Source of the DNA: Symsagittifera roscoffensis
Lineage: Eukaryota; Xenacoelomorpha; Acoela; Convolutidae
Direction: 5' to 3'
Length of the DNA: 64,000 nucleotides
Assembly: GCF_963678635.1 (NCBI RefSeq)
Contig: NC_087065.1
Location: forward strand, 65,815,374 to 65,879,373
Made by a program: the position numbers and the translations under genes. The first letter of the stretch is position 1. Each line of letters opens with the position of its first letter. Below, piece after piece: positions 21,655 to 31,800 of this stretch. The notes below the pieces were generated by a model. That model had not been told where the DNA came from. It saw nothing but the letters and a program-made list of their open reading frames with translations, and did not search any database.

Positions 21655-21998
21655 TTGAAGAAATTTTTGCTAAAAAGTAAATTTCAAACGTTTTCGCAAC
21701 TACGAGCATCGTCAGGATTTTTACAAAAAACTAATCTAAATGACGATAAAACATCAGTTTACAAAAGTTATTTACAAAATTTAACAAACACTTTGGCTCT
21801 GAATCGTCATGTTAATAAATTAGCCAATCACAGTTGACCTCTAAATTAATATTAAGATTAAATTACTTTTAACCTCTAAAATTAATTAAACAGTTTTAAA
21901 TTAATTTGTCTGGAAGTTTCTGAGTCAAAATTTTGATTAGACATGTAAGTTTTAAAAAAAAACCAAAAATTTTTTGGGACTAAATTTTTCTGCGAAAA
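21655..21998 (-). repeat. Penelope-like element pLTR, 5' copy
   Basis: Upstream (minus sense) copy of the direct repeat at 17880-18215. It also holds a CTGACGA...GAAAACG hammerhead-like core at about 21679-21723, but its helix I strands (GAAATTT and AAAAATC) pair poorly, so this copy looks decayed. Confidence 0.88.
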
Positions 21999-22354
21999 TC
22001 GCGAAAATCACAGCAAAAATCGTTCTTCTGATTTTTTTTGCTTTTTCTGCATTCGCGAAAATAAAAATGGTCACATGTCTGCAATCGAATTTTTAAAATT
22101 TTACAAATCAGCTAAAACCGACCTATCCCAATCCGTTCAGTTTATCAAAGAAGACCGTTAATCCTCTGAAACAGCCAATTCTCCCACTCCAATTGTTGCA
22201 GATAAAATTTCGATTCTGCCATGCATTTTAGACGCCATTCTGGTCGAATGTCACAATTTTTTTTGTGATTTTTTCAAATTTCAGAAAACATAGATTTTTA
22301 AAGTTTTCAAAAAATCTCAACACAAAATGTGTACCGTGAGTTTAACCTCAGGAG
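21999..22354. other. AT-rich spacer between two retroelements
   Basis: No gene seen. Near 21988-22065 there are several GCGAAAATC-like words in both orientations. The 5' boundary of the following non-LTR element lies somewhere in this stretch. Confidence 0.4.
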
Positions 22355-23992
22355 ATGCATATCTCGCAACCAAATGCGACCGCTCAAACCTTGCAGTTTT
22401 CTCGATATGACGTTTTTCATGAAATTTTCCATAGTTTTATGGAAAAATTAATATATGGAAAACAGTTGGAGTCGAAAATTAACATCTGGTATTTAGATGA
22501 TGGGAATTTAGCCGACGACTATAAGGTAGTACTCCGGGACCTTAAAAACATTCTGAAATCGGAACAAATTTACGGCCTGAGCTTAAACACTGAGAAGTGT
22601 GAACTTTGTTTTTTGGGACCGACTACTAGTACACAGTATAATTCAATTTTAACACAATTTCGAAAAATATGCCCCAAAATAAAAATAAAAACAAAAGAAG
22701 AACTCCTCATTTTAGGATCTCCAATCGGCGAACTTTGCCGAAAAGAATTACTCGACGAAAAAATTAGGGAGCTTGAAAAAATCTCGGATGTCATTGACAA
22801 ACTAGACGCCCATTATGGTTTTTACCTCCTGAAAAATTGCTTTAGCATGCCAAAACTCCTATATTTTTTGCGTACGAGCCCTTGTTTTTTGCAAAATGAT
22901 TTTTTGGAACGCTACGATAAATTACTAAGAAATTCGTTATGCAAGGTCACTAACGTGAAAATGGATGATAACCAGTTTTTACAAGCAGTTCTCCCGGCAG
23001 CCAAAGGTGGCTTGGGCGTTTCTTCCGCTCGTCTACTCGCTTTACCCGCTTTCTTAGCCTCAGCAGTAGGAGCGAAAGATGCCTTGAGCGACATCTTTGG
23101 TTTGGAGCATGTGGATGGAACCTATGATGATGCGCTTAAACGGTGGTTTGACCTTGGAAAAATTGAAATGGCTCCGGAAAATGAAATCCAAAAAAATTGG
23201 ACGGAGCCAATTTTTGACAGCGAAATTGCAGACTTGATTTTACGACTCGAACCAACGGACGTGAAAAGGTTCAACGCGTTCCAAGATAGATTTGGATCCC
23301 AATGGTTGAACGTCATCCCCTGCAAAAATTTAAGGTTAAAACTGTCGAACCAACAACTCAGAATTGCGATAGGACTTCGATTAGGATCAAAAATATGCGA
23401 ACGGCATAAATGCGTGTGCGGAAAAGACGTTACCGAGGATGGTTGGCATGGTCTTTCTTGCCTCAAAAGTGCAGGGAGATTCTCTAGGCATTCAAACCTG
23501 AATCCCCTTATAAAGCAGAGTCTATCATCTACTCACATTCCGTCTGTTTTAGAACCACGACACCTCTACAGGACCGATCAGAAGCGACCAGACGGTTTGA
23601 CGCTCGTTCCATGGGCTGATGGTAAGCAGCTCTTGTGGGATGTAACGGTAGTAGACTCCTTAGCCCCTTGTAGGATTAATGCCGGGTCTGTTTGTAACCC
23701 TGGTACGGCTGCCGCTGAAGCGGAAGAGCGAAAAATTGACAAATATAAAGATCTTGTAAATGATGGATATCTTTTTCAACCGCTAGCTTTTGAAATTCAG
23801 GGCGCGGCCGGCCCCAGCACAGAAGTTTTTTTGAGCAAGCTTTGTAAGAACCTAAGCATATGCACTGAGGAACCCAGAGCAGGCAGCTTTTTAAAACAGA
23901 GAATCTCCCTGGCAATACAGATTGCGAACGCCGCTTGCGTACTCGGAACAATAAATGACAAAATAACTTTCGACGAAATTTTTTATTTGTAA
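22355..23992 (+). CDS. 5'-truncated non-LTR reverse transcriptase with restriction-like endonuclease
   Basis: An intact 545-codon plus-strand frame. Near its N-terminus is the RT catalytic motif in NIWYLDDGNLADD; the earlier RT motifs are missing, so the copy is truncated at the 5' end. The C-terminal part has a Cys/His cluster (CVCGKDV, then HGLSCLKSAGRFSRH), followed by RPDGLTLVP and WDVTVVDS, the layout of the restriction-like (PD-(D/E)XK) endonuclease of R2/R4-type elements. The last third (EAEERKIDKY, QRISLAIQIANAACVLGT) is conserved in many invertebrate elements of this kind. The protein would nick target DNA and copy its own RNA onto the break. Lack of stops suggests a young copy. Confidence 0.82.
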   Translation: MHISQPNATAQTLQFSRYDVFHEIFHSFMEKLIYGKQLESKINIWYLDDGNLADDYKVVLRDLKNILKSEQIYGLSLNTEKCELCFLGPTTSTQYNSILTQFRKICPKIKIKTKEELLILGSPIGELCRKELLDEKIRELEKISDVIDKLDAHYGFYLLKNCFSMPKLLYFLRTSPCFLQNDFLERYDKLLRNSLCKVTNVKMDDNQFLQAVLPAAKGGLGVSSARLLALPAFLASAVGAKDALSDIFGLEHVDGTYDDALKRWFDLGKIEMAPENEIQKNWTEPIFDSEIADLILRLEPTDVKRFNAFQDRFGSQWLNVIPCKNLRLKLSNQQLRIAIGLRLGSKICERHKCVCGKDVTEDGWHGLSCLKSAGRFSRHSNLNPLIKQSLSSTHIPSVLEPRHLYRTDQKRPDGLTLVPWADGKQLLWDVTVVDSLAPCRINAGSVCNPGTAAAEAEERKIDKYKDLVNDGYLFQPLAFEIQGAAGPSTEVFLSKLCKNLSICTEEPRAGSFLKQRISLAIQIANAACVLGTINDKITFDEIFYL

Positions 23993-24256
23993 CACTTGTA
24001 TATTATATTATCTCGTGTCGAGTTGCGTGTTCTTATTGAAGAAGCGTAACCCGTATCGATTTTAAATGAAAAGGACTTAAACACTTGACATCTTCTTTTA
24101 TCATTATCACTTCCATATCTAGAAAATTCCAAGGATTTTGACTGGAATACATGATGAAGGGACTCATGACTGTAACCTCGGTTACTATGATACTTTTGAC
24201 CTTCTGATTACCTCTACAGATAATAAGAAAGAAGATAGAATAAAAAAAAAAAAATA
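23993..24256 (+). mobile_element. 3' UTR and A-rich tail of the non-LTR element
   Basis: After the TAA at 23990-23992 comes about 250 bp of non-coding DNA ending in a run of 13 A at about 24242-24254. This fits the 3' UTR and poly(A)-like tail of a target-primed element. No target duplication can be defined because the 5' end is unclear. Confidence 0.55.
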
Positions 24257-24299
24257 TATGGAAAACCAATATAGGGAAAAATTAAGAAAAAATTCATAA

Positions 24300-25015
24300 C
24301 CTTTTTGTTGGGTACAGTATGGGTACTCTCAGGGGTTGGAAGCCTTGAGTCTGAATCCGACTACTCAAATGCTTTTAGTTCCTGTTTGTGACGTTTTTTT
24401 TCTTAAAATTTCAAAGAACAACCCACAAACAATTTCACAAAACCTTTTAGTTCCTGTTTGTGACGTTTTTTTTTCTAAAAATTTCAAAGAACAACCCACA
24501 AACAATTTCACTTATAGTGAGACAACCTTATTGTCAGGGCACTTCGAGGCGTTCCGATTCGTGCTTGTAAATAGAATGCTCAAATTTTTTTAATTTCTCA
24601 GATATGACGGTTTTATAATTTTTTTTTTGGGAAACTTGGTTTTAAAAAATTCATGAATCTTGAAATTCTAAATATTTTAGTGGGGTGCTCCCAGGTCATC
24701 TCAGTAGTTGAAAATCTGGAATTCAAATTTCTCTAAAGGCCCTTCAAATTTTCGAGATATGATATTTTTATGTGTTTTTCAAAATTTGATTAAAAGTTTA
24801 TGGATTTTAATATTAGCAACCCTGCAAGTGGGTGCTGTCAGTACACTCAAAGGCTGCAGAGCTTGTTTCCAATATATGCGGTTTTTCATGTGTCAAAATT
24901 CGAAGCAGCGGAGATGCGTTAGGCGCTAGATCTTTTCTTTCTAATTCAGAAAAGATGTTTCACTCAAGCTTGCCGTATTGGAAAATTTGGTTCTATCTGA
25001 TGATCACCAGAAAAA
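24300..25015. repeat. Degenerate repeat region upstream of the kinase gene, with a 72 bp tandem pair
   Basis: A 72 bp unit starting TTTTAGTTCCTGTTTGTGAC is present twice in tandem at 24373-24516, nearly identical. Around it, diverged words recur (TGGGTACTCTCAG, GGGGTGCTCCCAGG, GGGTGCTGTCAG; also AGATATGACGG and AGATATGATAT), so the whole stretch looks like an older degenerated repeat. No promoter element is obvious. Confidence 0.6.
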
Positions 25016-25109
25016 ATGACAGCTCAAGTTTTTGGTATCAAACTATCTCTAATTTGACTGTCAAATGAAAAGCAATACGCCCAGTCCAGATGAACAGACC
25101 ATACGTTAA
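25016..25109 (+). promoter_or_regulatory. Two short upstream reading frames before the kinase start
   Basis: ATG at 25016 opens a 13-codon frame ending at 25057, and ATG at 25065 opens a 14-codon frame ending at 25109. The second overlaps the kinase ATG at 25090 in another frame and has A at -3, whereas the kinase ATG has C at -3. They matter only if the transcript starts upstream of 25016, which I cannot show. Confidence 0.35.
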
Positions 25110-25869
25110 TGTTGATGAAGAATTGAAAACTGAACGGTCTCTTCATTCCAAATTATCCGAGCTTTCATGGTACCATGGAAAGTTGTCACGTGAGCGAGCT
25201 GAAAGCTTATTATTGTCTAAAACAAACGGAAGTTATCTAATCCGAGAAAGCAGCTCATACAGTAAATCTGTTGTTCTGTCAGCTGTTTTTAACCAAGTTA
25301 TTGTTCACTATCAAATATTGAGAGATGTGTTTTGTGTGTTCTGTCTTGATGATAACAACCTTCAACCATTCATTGGACTAGATTCTCTCTTGAATTATCT
25401 GAAAAATCCTCAAAACAAGAGCAACAAAGACGCGCTGTTACCCCAATCTCTTACTTCATTCGTACCTGGGGATGTAGCTCCTTTTGATTATCTTGCATTC
25501 ACTCCAAATTCTTTACTACACGAGCAATGCAAATATGGGGATGTTAAAACAGTCCGTGCAATTTTGTGCTCATCGCAGTTTGATAAAAAGAGCCTCAATT
25601 GGCGAAATCAAAGCGGCCAGACGGCTTTACACGTAGCTGCTAAAAGTGGCCACACAGAAATTGTTCGTATGCTTGTAAACTCAGGGGCTTTCATCGAAAA
25701 TATAAACAGTAGTGGAGAAACAGCCCTGCATGTAGCTTGCAAAGAAGGCCATTTTTCAGTAGTGACAGCCTTAATTCAGCATGGCGCTGCAGTTAATGGG
25801 TTTTGCGTATCCAGCAAGTCAACGTCTTTGCATTTGGCTGCCATCAACAATCACTTCAAAATTTTTGAG
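25090..25869 (+). CDS. shark: shark exon 1: N-terminal SH2 and most ankyrin repeats
   Basis: 260 codons, phase 0 end. SH2 opens with WYHGKLSRE; ankyrin repeats include GQTALHVAAKSGHTEIV and GETALHVACKEGHFSVV. The exon ends in the middle of an ankyrin repeat at ...HFKIFE. The donor reads GAG|GCAAGT, a GC-type donor. The frame and the ankyrin consensus both require this site. Codons are AT-ending (13 of the first 40 after the ATG end in G/C). Confidence 0.93.
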
Positions 25870-28800
25870 GCAAGTATGAGTTTAAACCATAATAGCATTC
25901 TGGATTTTACTGGATAACACTACTTCTCGTTGAATCCCTGATTGTTCCGACTACCTTCTACCATTGTTGAGATTAGGTAGTAATTAGGTGAAGTTCACTT
26001 CAGGCATTGATTTTATATTTTTTTTCGGTTTCTTAGGTTTTGTCCGAGTTTCCGTCGGATCAATTTCCGTTTTTTGAAATGCCAATTATAATATGTGGTA
26101 CTTTTGGGTTTTCTGGGCTTGCTTTCCAAAGCATAGATTTTATATTGATTTAAACAGTATTTACTATAATTGAAAGTGCTGCTGTAATTTGTGAATTCAT
26201 TTCTTTTTTTTTTCGATTAGACAGTTTTAGTTGATGTTATTTTGGCTTAGTCAACCTATATTGCATAGTTTCGAGTGCCAAATATATTGTTATGCTTTTT
26301 TGTGTTTCAGTACGGAAGGGTCGTAAAAACATTTAATATTTTGAAGCTCAAATTTTTTAATGAACAGTTACGTTTTCGGTTCAACAGTAGTCGATCCAAT
26401 TTCCTTATTTGCCGCTCGTTAGTTGTTTTCCAATGCGTTTTAAGACTCAATGATTATCGTGTAATCTGCATTCTTTTTTTAAATTGGCGTTTGATTTAGC
26501 TGTAATTGGCAACATTTACTCTGATTTGTGTTTATTTGTGTAACTGAGTTGTTCTTCTTTTCCTTTTTTACTTTTTTGACTGGATAATTGCTATAAAAGT
26601 GTTCTGATAGTTCCAAGCCCATTTTTTAGGCTTTGATAAATTGCTGCTTCTCGAAAAATCATTCGTTCAGCTGAAAGGTCTCACGTGATCTTGAGATGAC
26701 GCGTTGGAGACAGTGTTACTGTCGTTGACAAATATTAAAAGTGTTTTGTGTATTTTTTCTGCTTGAAATTGGAAGCTATTTTTCCCGGGTTGATTTTTGT
26801 AGCTGGATTTTTGGTATAAAAAATCGATGCTCTGATTTTTTTGTGCTTCAAATTTTTCTGTTTTGGTTTTTATAATGCTTTTCAAAAGAAGATCTCCTTT
26901 TTGTGGATGGCTTTCATGTGATATTTAGATGACGAGCTGGATACAGTTTCGCTGTCTTTGACAATAGTTAAAGCTGATCTGAATAATTTCATTTTGCTCT
27001 TGTACTAGTTTAATCCAAGATCTACCTCATAATTTCGTTTCTTTTTTTCTAACATGGATAACATAAACCTTCAAAATAGTTTGTTCAATTGATAAATTTC
27101 ACTTGATCTTCAGATAACGAGCTGTAGAGGGTTTTGCTGTTGTTGACAATAATTAAAGTTGATCTGAAAATTGTTATTTGATTGTAGTTTTTTCTAGTTT
27201 TTAGCTAATTTTTGCTGTATGATTGTTATTTTTCAATGCTCATCTCATTTTGATTTTCTAATTTTGTATCCTTCCTTCTGTTAGCTTACACGTATTCGTT
27301 AGCTTACAATATCTGCCTTATACTTTTTGTTTCCGGCCTGGATTATATAAACCTTCAAAATAGTATGTTCAATTGATAACCTTCACGTGATGTTTAGATG
27401 ACGAGCTGGAGACAGTTTTGCTATCGTTGACAATAATTAATGCTGGTCTGAATAATTTAATTGGTTGCTTTTTATTTTCTGATTTTTGCTGTCTGATTTA
27501 AATTGTTTTTTTTGGCAGTCTGATCTTATGTTAATTCTCACCGGCTTGTAGTTCTTGTACTAGGATAATCCAAGGTTTTCCGCATAATTTCGTTTTTGTT
27601 TCTAACATGGATAACATAAACCATCAAATTACTACGTTCAATTGATAACTTACACTTGATGTTCAGACGACGAGTAGTAGACAGTTTTGCTGTCGTTGAC
27701 AATAACTAAAGCGGATCTGTTTTTTTTCTATCTGATTTCATTTGTTTTCTTGTTTTACAAGGATTTTTTCTGTTTGATTTTAATTCTTTTCGCCAATCTC
27801 ATGTTAGTTCTCACTGGCCTTTAGTTCTTGTACTAGAACAATCCAATATCCGCCTGATAATTTTTAGTTTACAACCGGGATTGTATAAACATTCAAAATA
27901 GCATGTTCAATTGATAACCTTCACGTGATGTTTAGATGACGAGCTGGAGGGAGTTTTGCTGTCGTTGACAATAATCAATGCTGATCTGAATAAATTTATT
28001 TGATTTCATTTTTTTAAATATTTTTTACCTAATTTTTGCTTTTTGATCTTGATTTTTCAATGCTCATCTTATATTGGTTTTCAAATTTTGTATTCTTTTT
28101 TGTTAATTTTCACGTGATCTTTAGATGACGAGCTGGAGACATTTTTGCTGTTGTCGAGATAAACTAAAGCTGATTGATTTATTTTTAAGTGACTTCAATT
28201 GTTTGCTTTTTATTTTCTGATTTTTGCTGTCTGATTTAATTTTTTTTTGCCCGTCTGATCTTATGTTAATTCTCACCGGTTTCTAGTTCATGTACTAGGA
28301 TAATCCAAGGTTTTCCGCATAGTTTCGTTTTTGTTTCTAACATGGATAACATAAACCATCAAATTACTACGTTCAATTGATAACTTACACTTGATATTCA
28401 GACGACGAGCAGTAGACAGTTTTGCTGTCGTTGACAATAATCAATGCTGATCTGAATAACTTTATTTGATTTCATTTTTTTAATATTTTTTACCTATTTT
28501 TTGCTTTTTGATCTTGATTTTTTAATGCTCATCTTATATTGGTTTTCAAATTTTGTATTCTTTTCTGTTAATTTTCACGTGATGTTTAGATGACGAGCTG
28601 GAGACATTTTTGCTGTTGTCGAGATAAACTAAAGCTGATTGATTTATTTTTAAGTGACTTCAATTGTTTGCTTTTTATTTTCTGATTTTTGCTGTCGGAT
28701 TTAATTTTTTTGCCCGTCTGATCTGATGTTAATTCTCACCGGCTTCTAGTTCTTGTACTAGGATAATCCAAGGTTTTCCGCATAGTTTCGTTTTTGTTTC

Positions 28801-31800
28801 TAACATGGATAACATAAACCATCAAATTACTACGTTCAATTGATAACTTACACTTGATATTCAGACGACGAGCAGTAGACAGTTTTGCTGTCGTTGAGAA
28901 TAACTAAAGCTGATCTGTTTTATTCTATCTGATTTCATTTGTTTTATGTTTTATAAGGATTTTTTCTGTTTGATTTTAATTCGTTTGGCCAATCTCATGT
29001 TAGTTCTCATTGGCCTTCAGTTCTTGTACTAGAACAATTCAAAATCTGCCTGATAATTTTGAGTTTACAACCTGGATTGTATAAACCTTCAAAATAGTAT
29101 GTTCAATTGATAACCTTCACGTGATGTTTAGATGACGAGCTGGAGGCAGTTTTGCTGTCGTTGACAATAATCAATGCTGATCTGAATAAATTTATTTGAT
29201 TTCATTTTTTTCTATTTGTTAACTAAATTTTGCAGTTTGATCTTAATTTTTCAATACTCATATCCTATTGCTTTTTAAATTTTGTGTCTTTTTTTGTTAG
29301 ATTTCATGTGATGTTTAGATGACGAGATGGAGGCAGTTTTGCTGTCGTTGACAATAATCAATGCTGATCTGAATAAAATTATTTGATTTCGTTTTTTTTC
29401 TATTTGTTACCTAATTTTTGCTTTTTGATCTTAATTTTTCAATGCTCATCTTATATTGGTTTTCAAATTTTGTATTCTTTTTTTGTTAATTTTCACCTTA
29501 TGTTTAGATGACGAGCTGGAGACATTTTTGCTGTTGTCGACATAAACTAAAGCTGATTGATTTATTTTTAAGTGACTTCAATTGTTTGCTTTTTTCTTTT
29601 CTGATTTTTGCTGTCTGATTTAATTTTTTTTGCCCGTCTGATCTTATGTTAATTCTCACCGGCTTCTAGTTCTTGTACTAGGATAATCCAAGGTTTTCCG
29701 CATAGTTTCGTTTTTGTTTCTATCATGGATAACATAAACCATCAAATTACTACGTTCAATTGATAACTTACACTTGATGTTCAGACGACGAGCAGTAGGC
29801 AGTTTTGCTGTCGTTGACAATAACTAAAGCTGATCTGTTTTATTCTATCTGATTTCATTTGTTTTCTTGTTTTAAAAGGATTTTTTCTGTTTGATTTTAA
29901 TTCTTTTCCCCAATCTCATGTTAGTTCTCACTGGCCTTTAGTTCTTGTACTAGAACAATCCAATATATGCCTGATAATTTTTTGTTTTCAACCTGGTTTG
30001 TATAAACCTTCAAAATAGTATGTTCAATTGATAACCTTCACGTGATGTTTAGATGACGAGCTGGAGGCAGTTTTGCTGTCGTTGACAATAATCAATGCTG
30101 ATCTGAATAAATTTATTTGATTTCATTTTTTTTCTATTTGTTAACTAAATTTTGCAGTTTGATCTTAATTTTTCAATACTCATATCCTATTGCTTTTTAA
30201 ATTTTGTGTCTTTTTTTGTTAGATTTCATGTGATGTTTAGATGACGAGATGGAGGCAGTTTTGCTGTCGTTGACAATAATCAATGCTGATCCGAATAAAT
30301 TTATTTGATTTCGTTTTTTTTTCTATTTGTTACCTAATTTTTGCTTTTTGATCTTAATTTTTCAATGCTCATCTTATATTGGTTTTCAAATTTTGTATTC
30401 TTTTTTTTGTTAATTTTCACGTGATGTTTAGATGACGAGCTGGAGACATTTTTGCTGTTGTCGACATAAACTAAAGCTGATTGATTTATTTTTAAGTGAC
30501 TTCAATTGTTTGCTTTTTTATTTTCTGATTTTTGCTGTCTGATTTAATTTTTTTGCCCGTCTGATCTTATGTTAATTCTCACCGGCTTCTAGTTCTTGTA
30601 CTAGGATAATCCAAGGTTTTCCGCATAGTTTCGTTTTTGTTTCTAACATGGATAACATAAACCATCAAAATACTACGTTCAATTGATAACTTACACTTGA
30701 TGTTCAGACGACGAGCAGTAGACAGTTTTGCTGTCGTTGACAATAACTAAAGCTGATCTGTTTTATTCTATCTGACATCATTTGTTTTTTTTATAAAGTT
30801 TTTTCTCGGTTTGATTTTAATTCGCCAATCTCATGTTAGTTCTCACTGGCCTTTAGTTCTTGTACTAGAAAAATCCAATATATGCCTGATAATTTTTTGT
30901 ATTCAAGCTGGATTGTTTAAACCTTCAAAATAGTATGTTCAATTGATAACCTTCACGTGATGTTTAGATGACGAGCTGGAGGCAGTTTTGCTGTCGTTGA
31001 CAATAATCAATGCTGATCTGAATAAATTTATTTGATTTCATTTTTTTTCTATTTGTTAACTAAATTTTGCAGTTTGATCTTAATTTTTCAATACTCATAT
31101 CCTATTGCTTTTTAAATTTTGTGTCTTTTTTTGTTAGATTTCATGTGATGTTTAGATGACGAGATGGAGGCAGTTTTGCTGTCGTTGACAATAATCAATG
31201 CTGATCCGAATAAATTTATTTGATTTCGTTTTTTTTCTATTTGTTACCTAATTTTTGCTTTTTGATCTTAATTTTTCAATGCTCATCTTATATTGGTTTT
31301 CAAATTTTGTATTCTTTTTTTGTTAATTTTCACGTGATGTTTAGATGACGAGCTGGAGACATTTTTGCTGTTGTCGACATAAACTAAAGCTGATTGATTT
31401 ATTTTTAAGTGACTTCAATTGTTTGCTTTTTTATTTTCTGATTTTTGCTGTCTGATTTAATTTTTTTGCCCGTCTGATCTTATGTTAATTCTCACCGGCT
31501 TCTAGTTCTTGTACTAGGATAATCCAAGGTTTTCCGCATAGTTTCGTTTTTGTTTCTAACATGGATAACATAAACCATCAAATTACTACGTTCAATTGAT
31601 AACTTACACTTGATGTTCAGACGACGAGCAGTAGACAGTTTTGCTGTCGTTGACAATAACTAAAGCTGATCTGTTTTATTCTATCTGATTTCATTTGTTT
31701 TCTTGTTTTAAAAGGATTTTTTCTGTTTGATTTTAATTCTTTTCGCCAATCTCATGTTAGTTCTCACTGGCCTTTAGTTCTTGTACTAGAACAATCCAAT

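Larger units (their letters stand above)
17880..21998 (-). mobile_element. Penelope-like retroelement with both pLTRs
   Basis: A minus-strand element is bounded by about 340 bp direct repeats (17880-18215 and 21655-21998), which fit the pseudo-LTRs of Penelope-like elements. Between them are Penelope-type RT motifs (YGLAKVHK, SLDVKSLYTNVP, LHPNLQFTLE, LPFLDLNM) and a GIY-YIG endonuclease remnant (YVGQTVRHL). The coding end runs into the downstream repeat, as is usual for the group. Several stops and frameshifts and the divergence of the two repeats show an old, dead copy. Confidence 0.9.

Noticed and set aside
25874-25875. GT at 25874 as the donor of shark exon 1
   Set aside because: It gives a phase 1 end that does not fit the exon 2 frame; the GC donor at 25870 restores the ankyrin repeat exactly.
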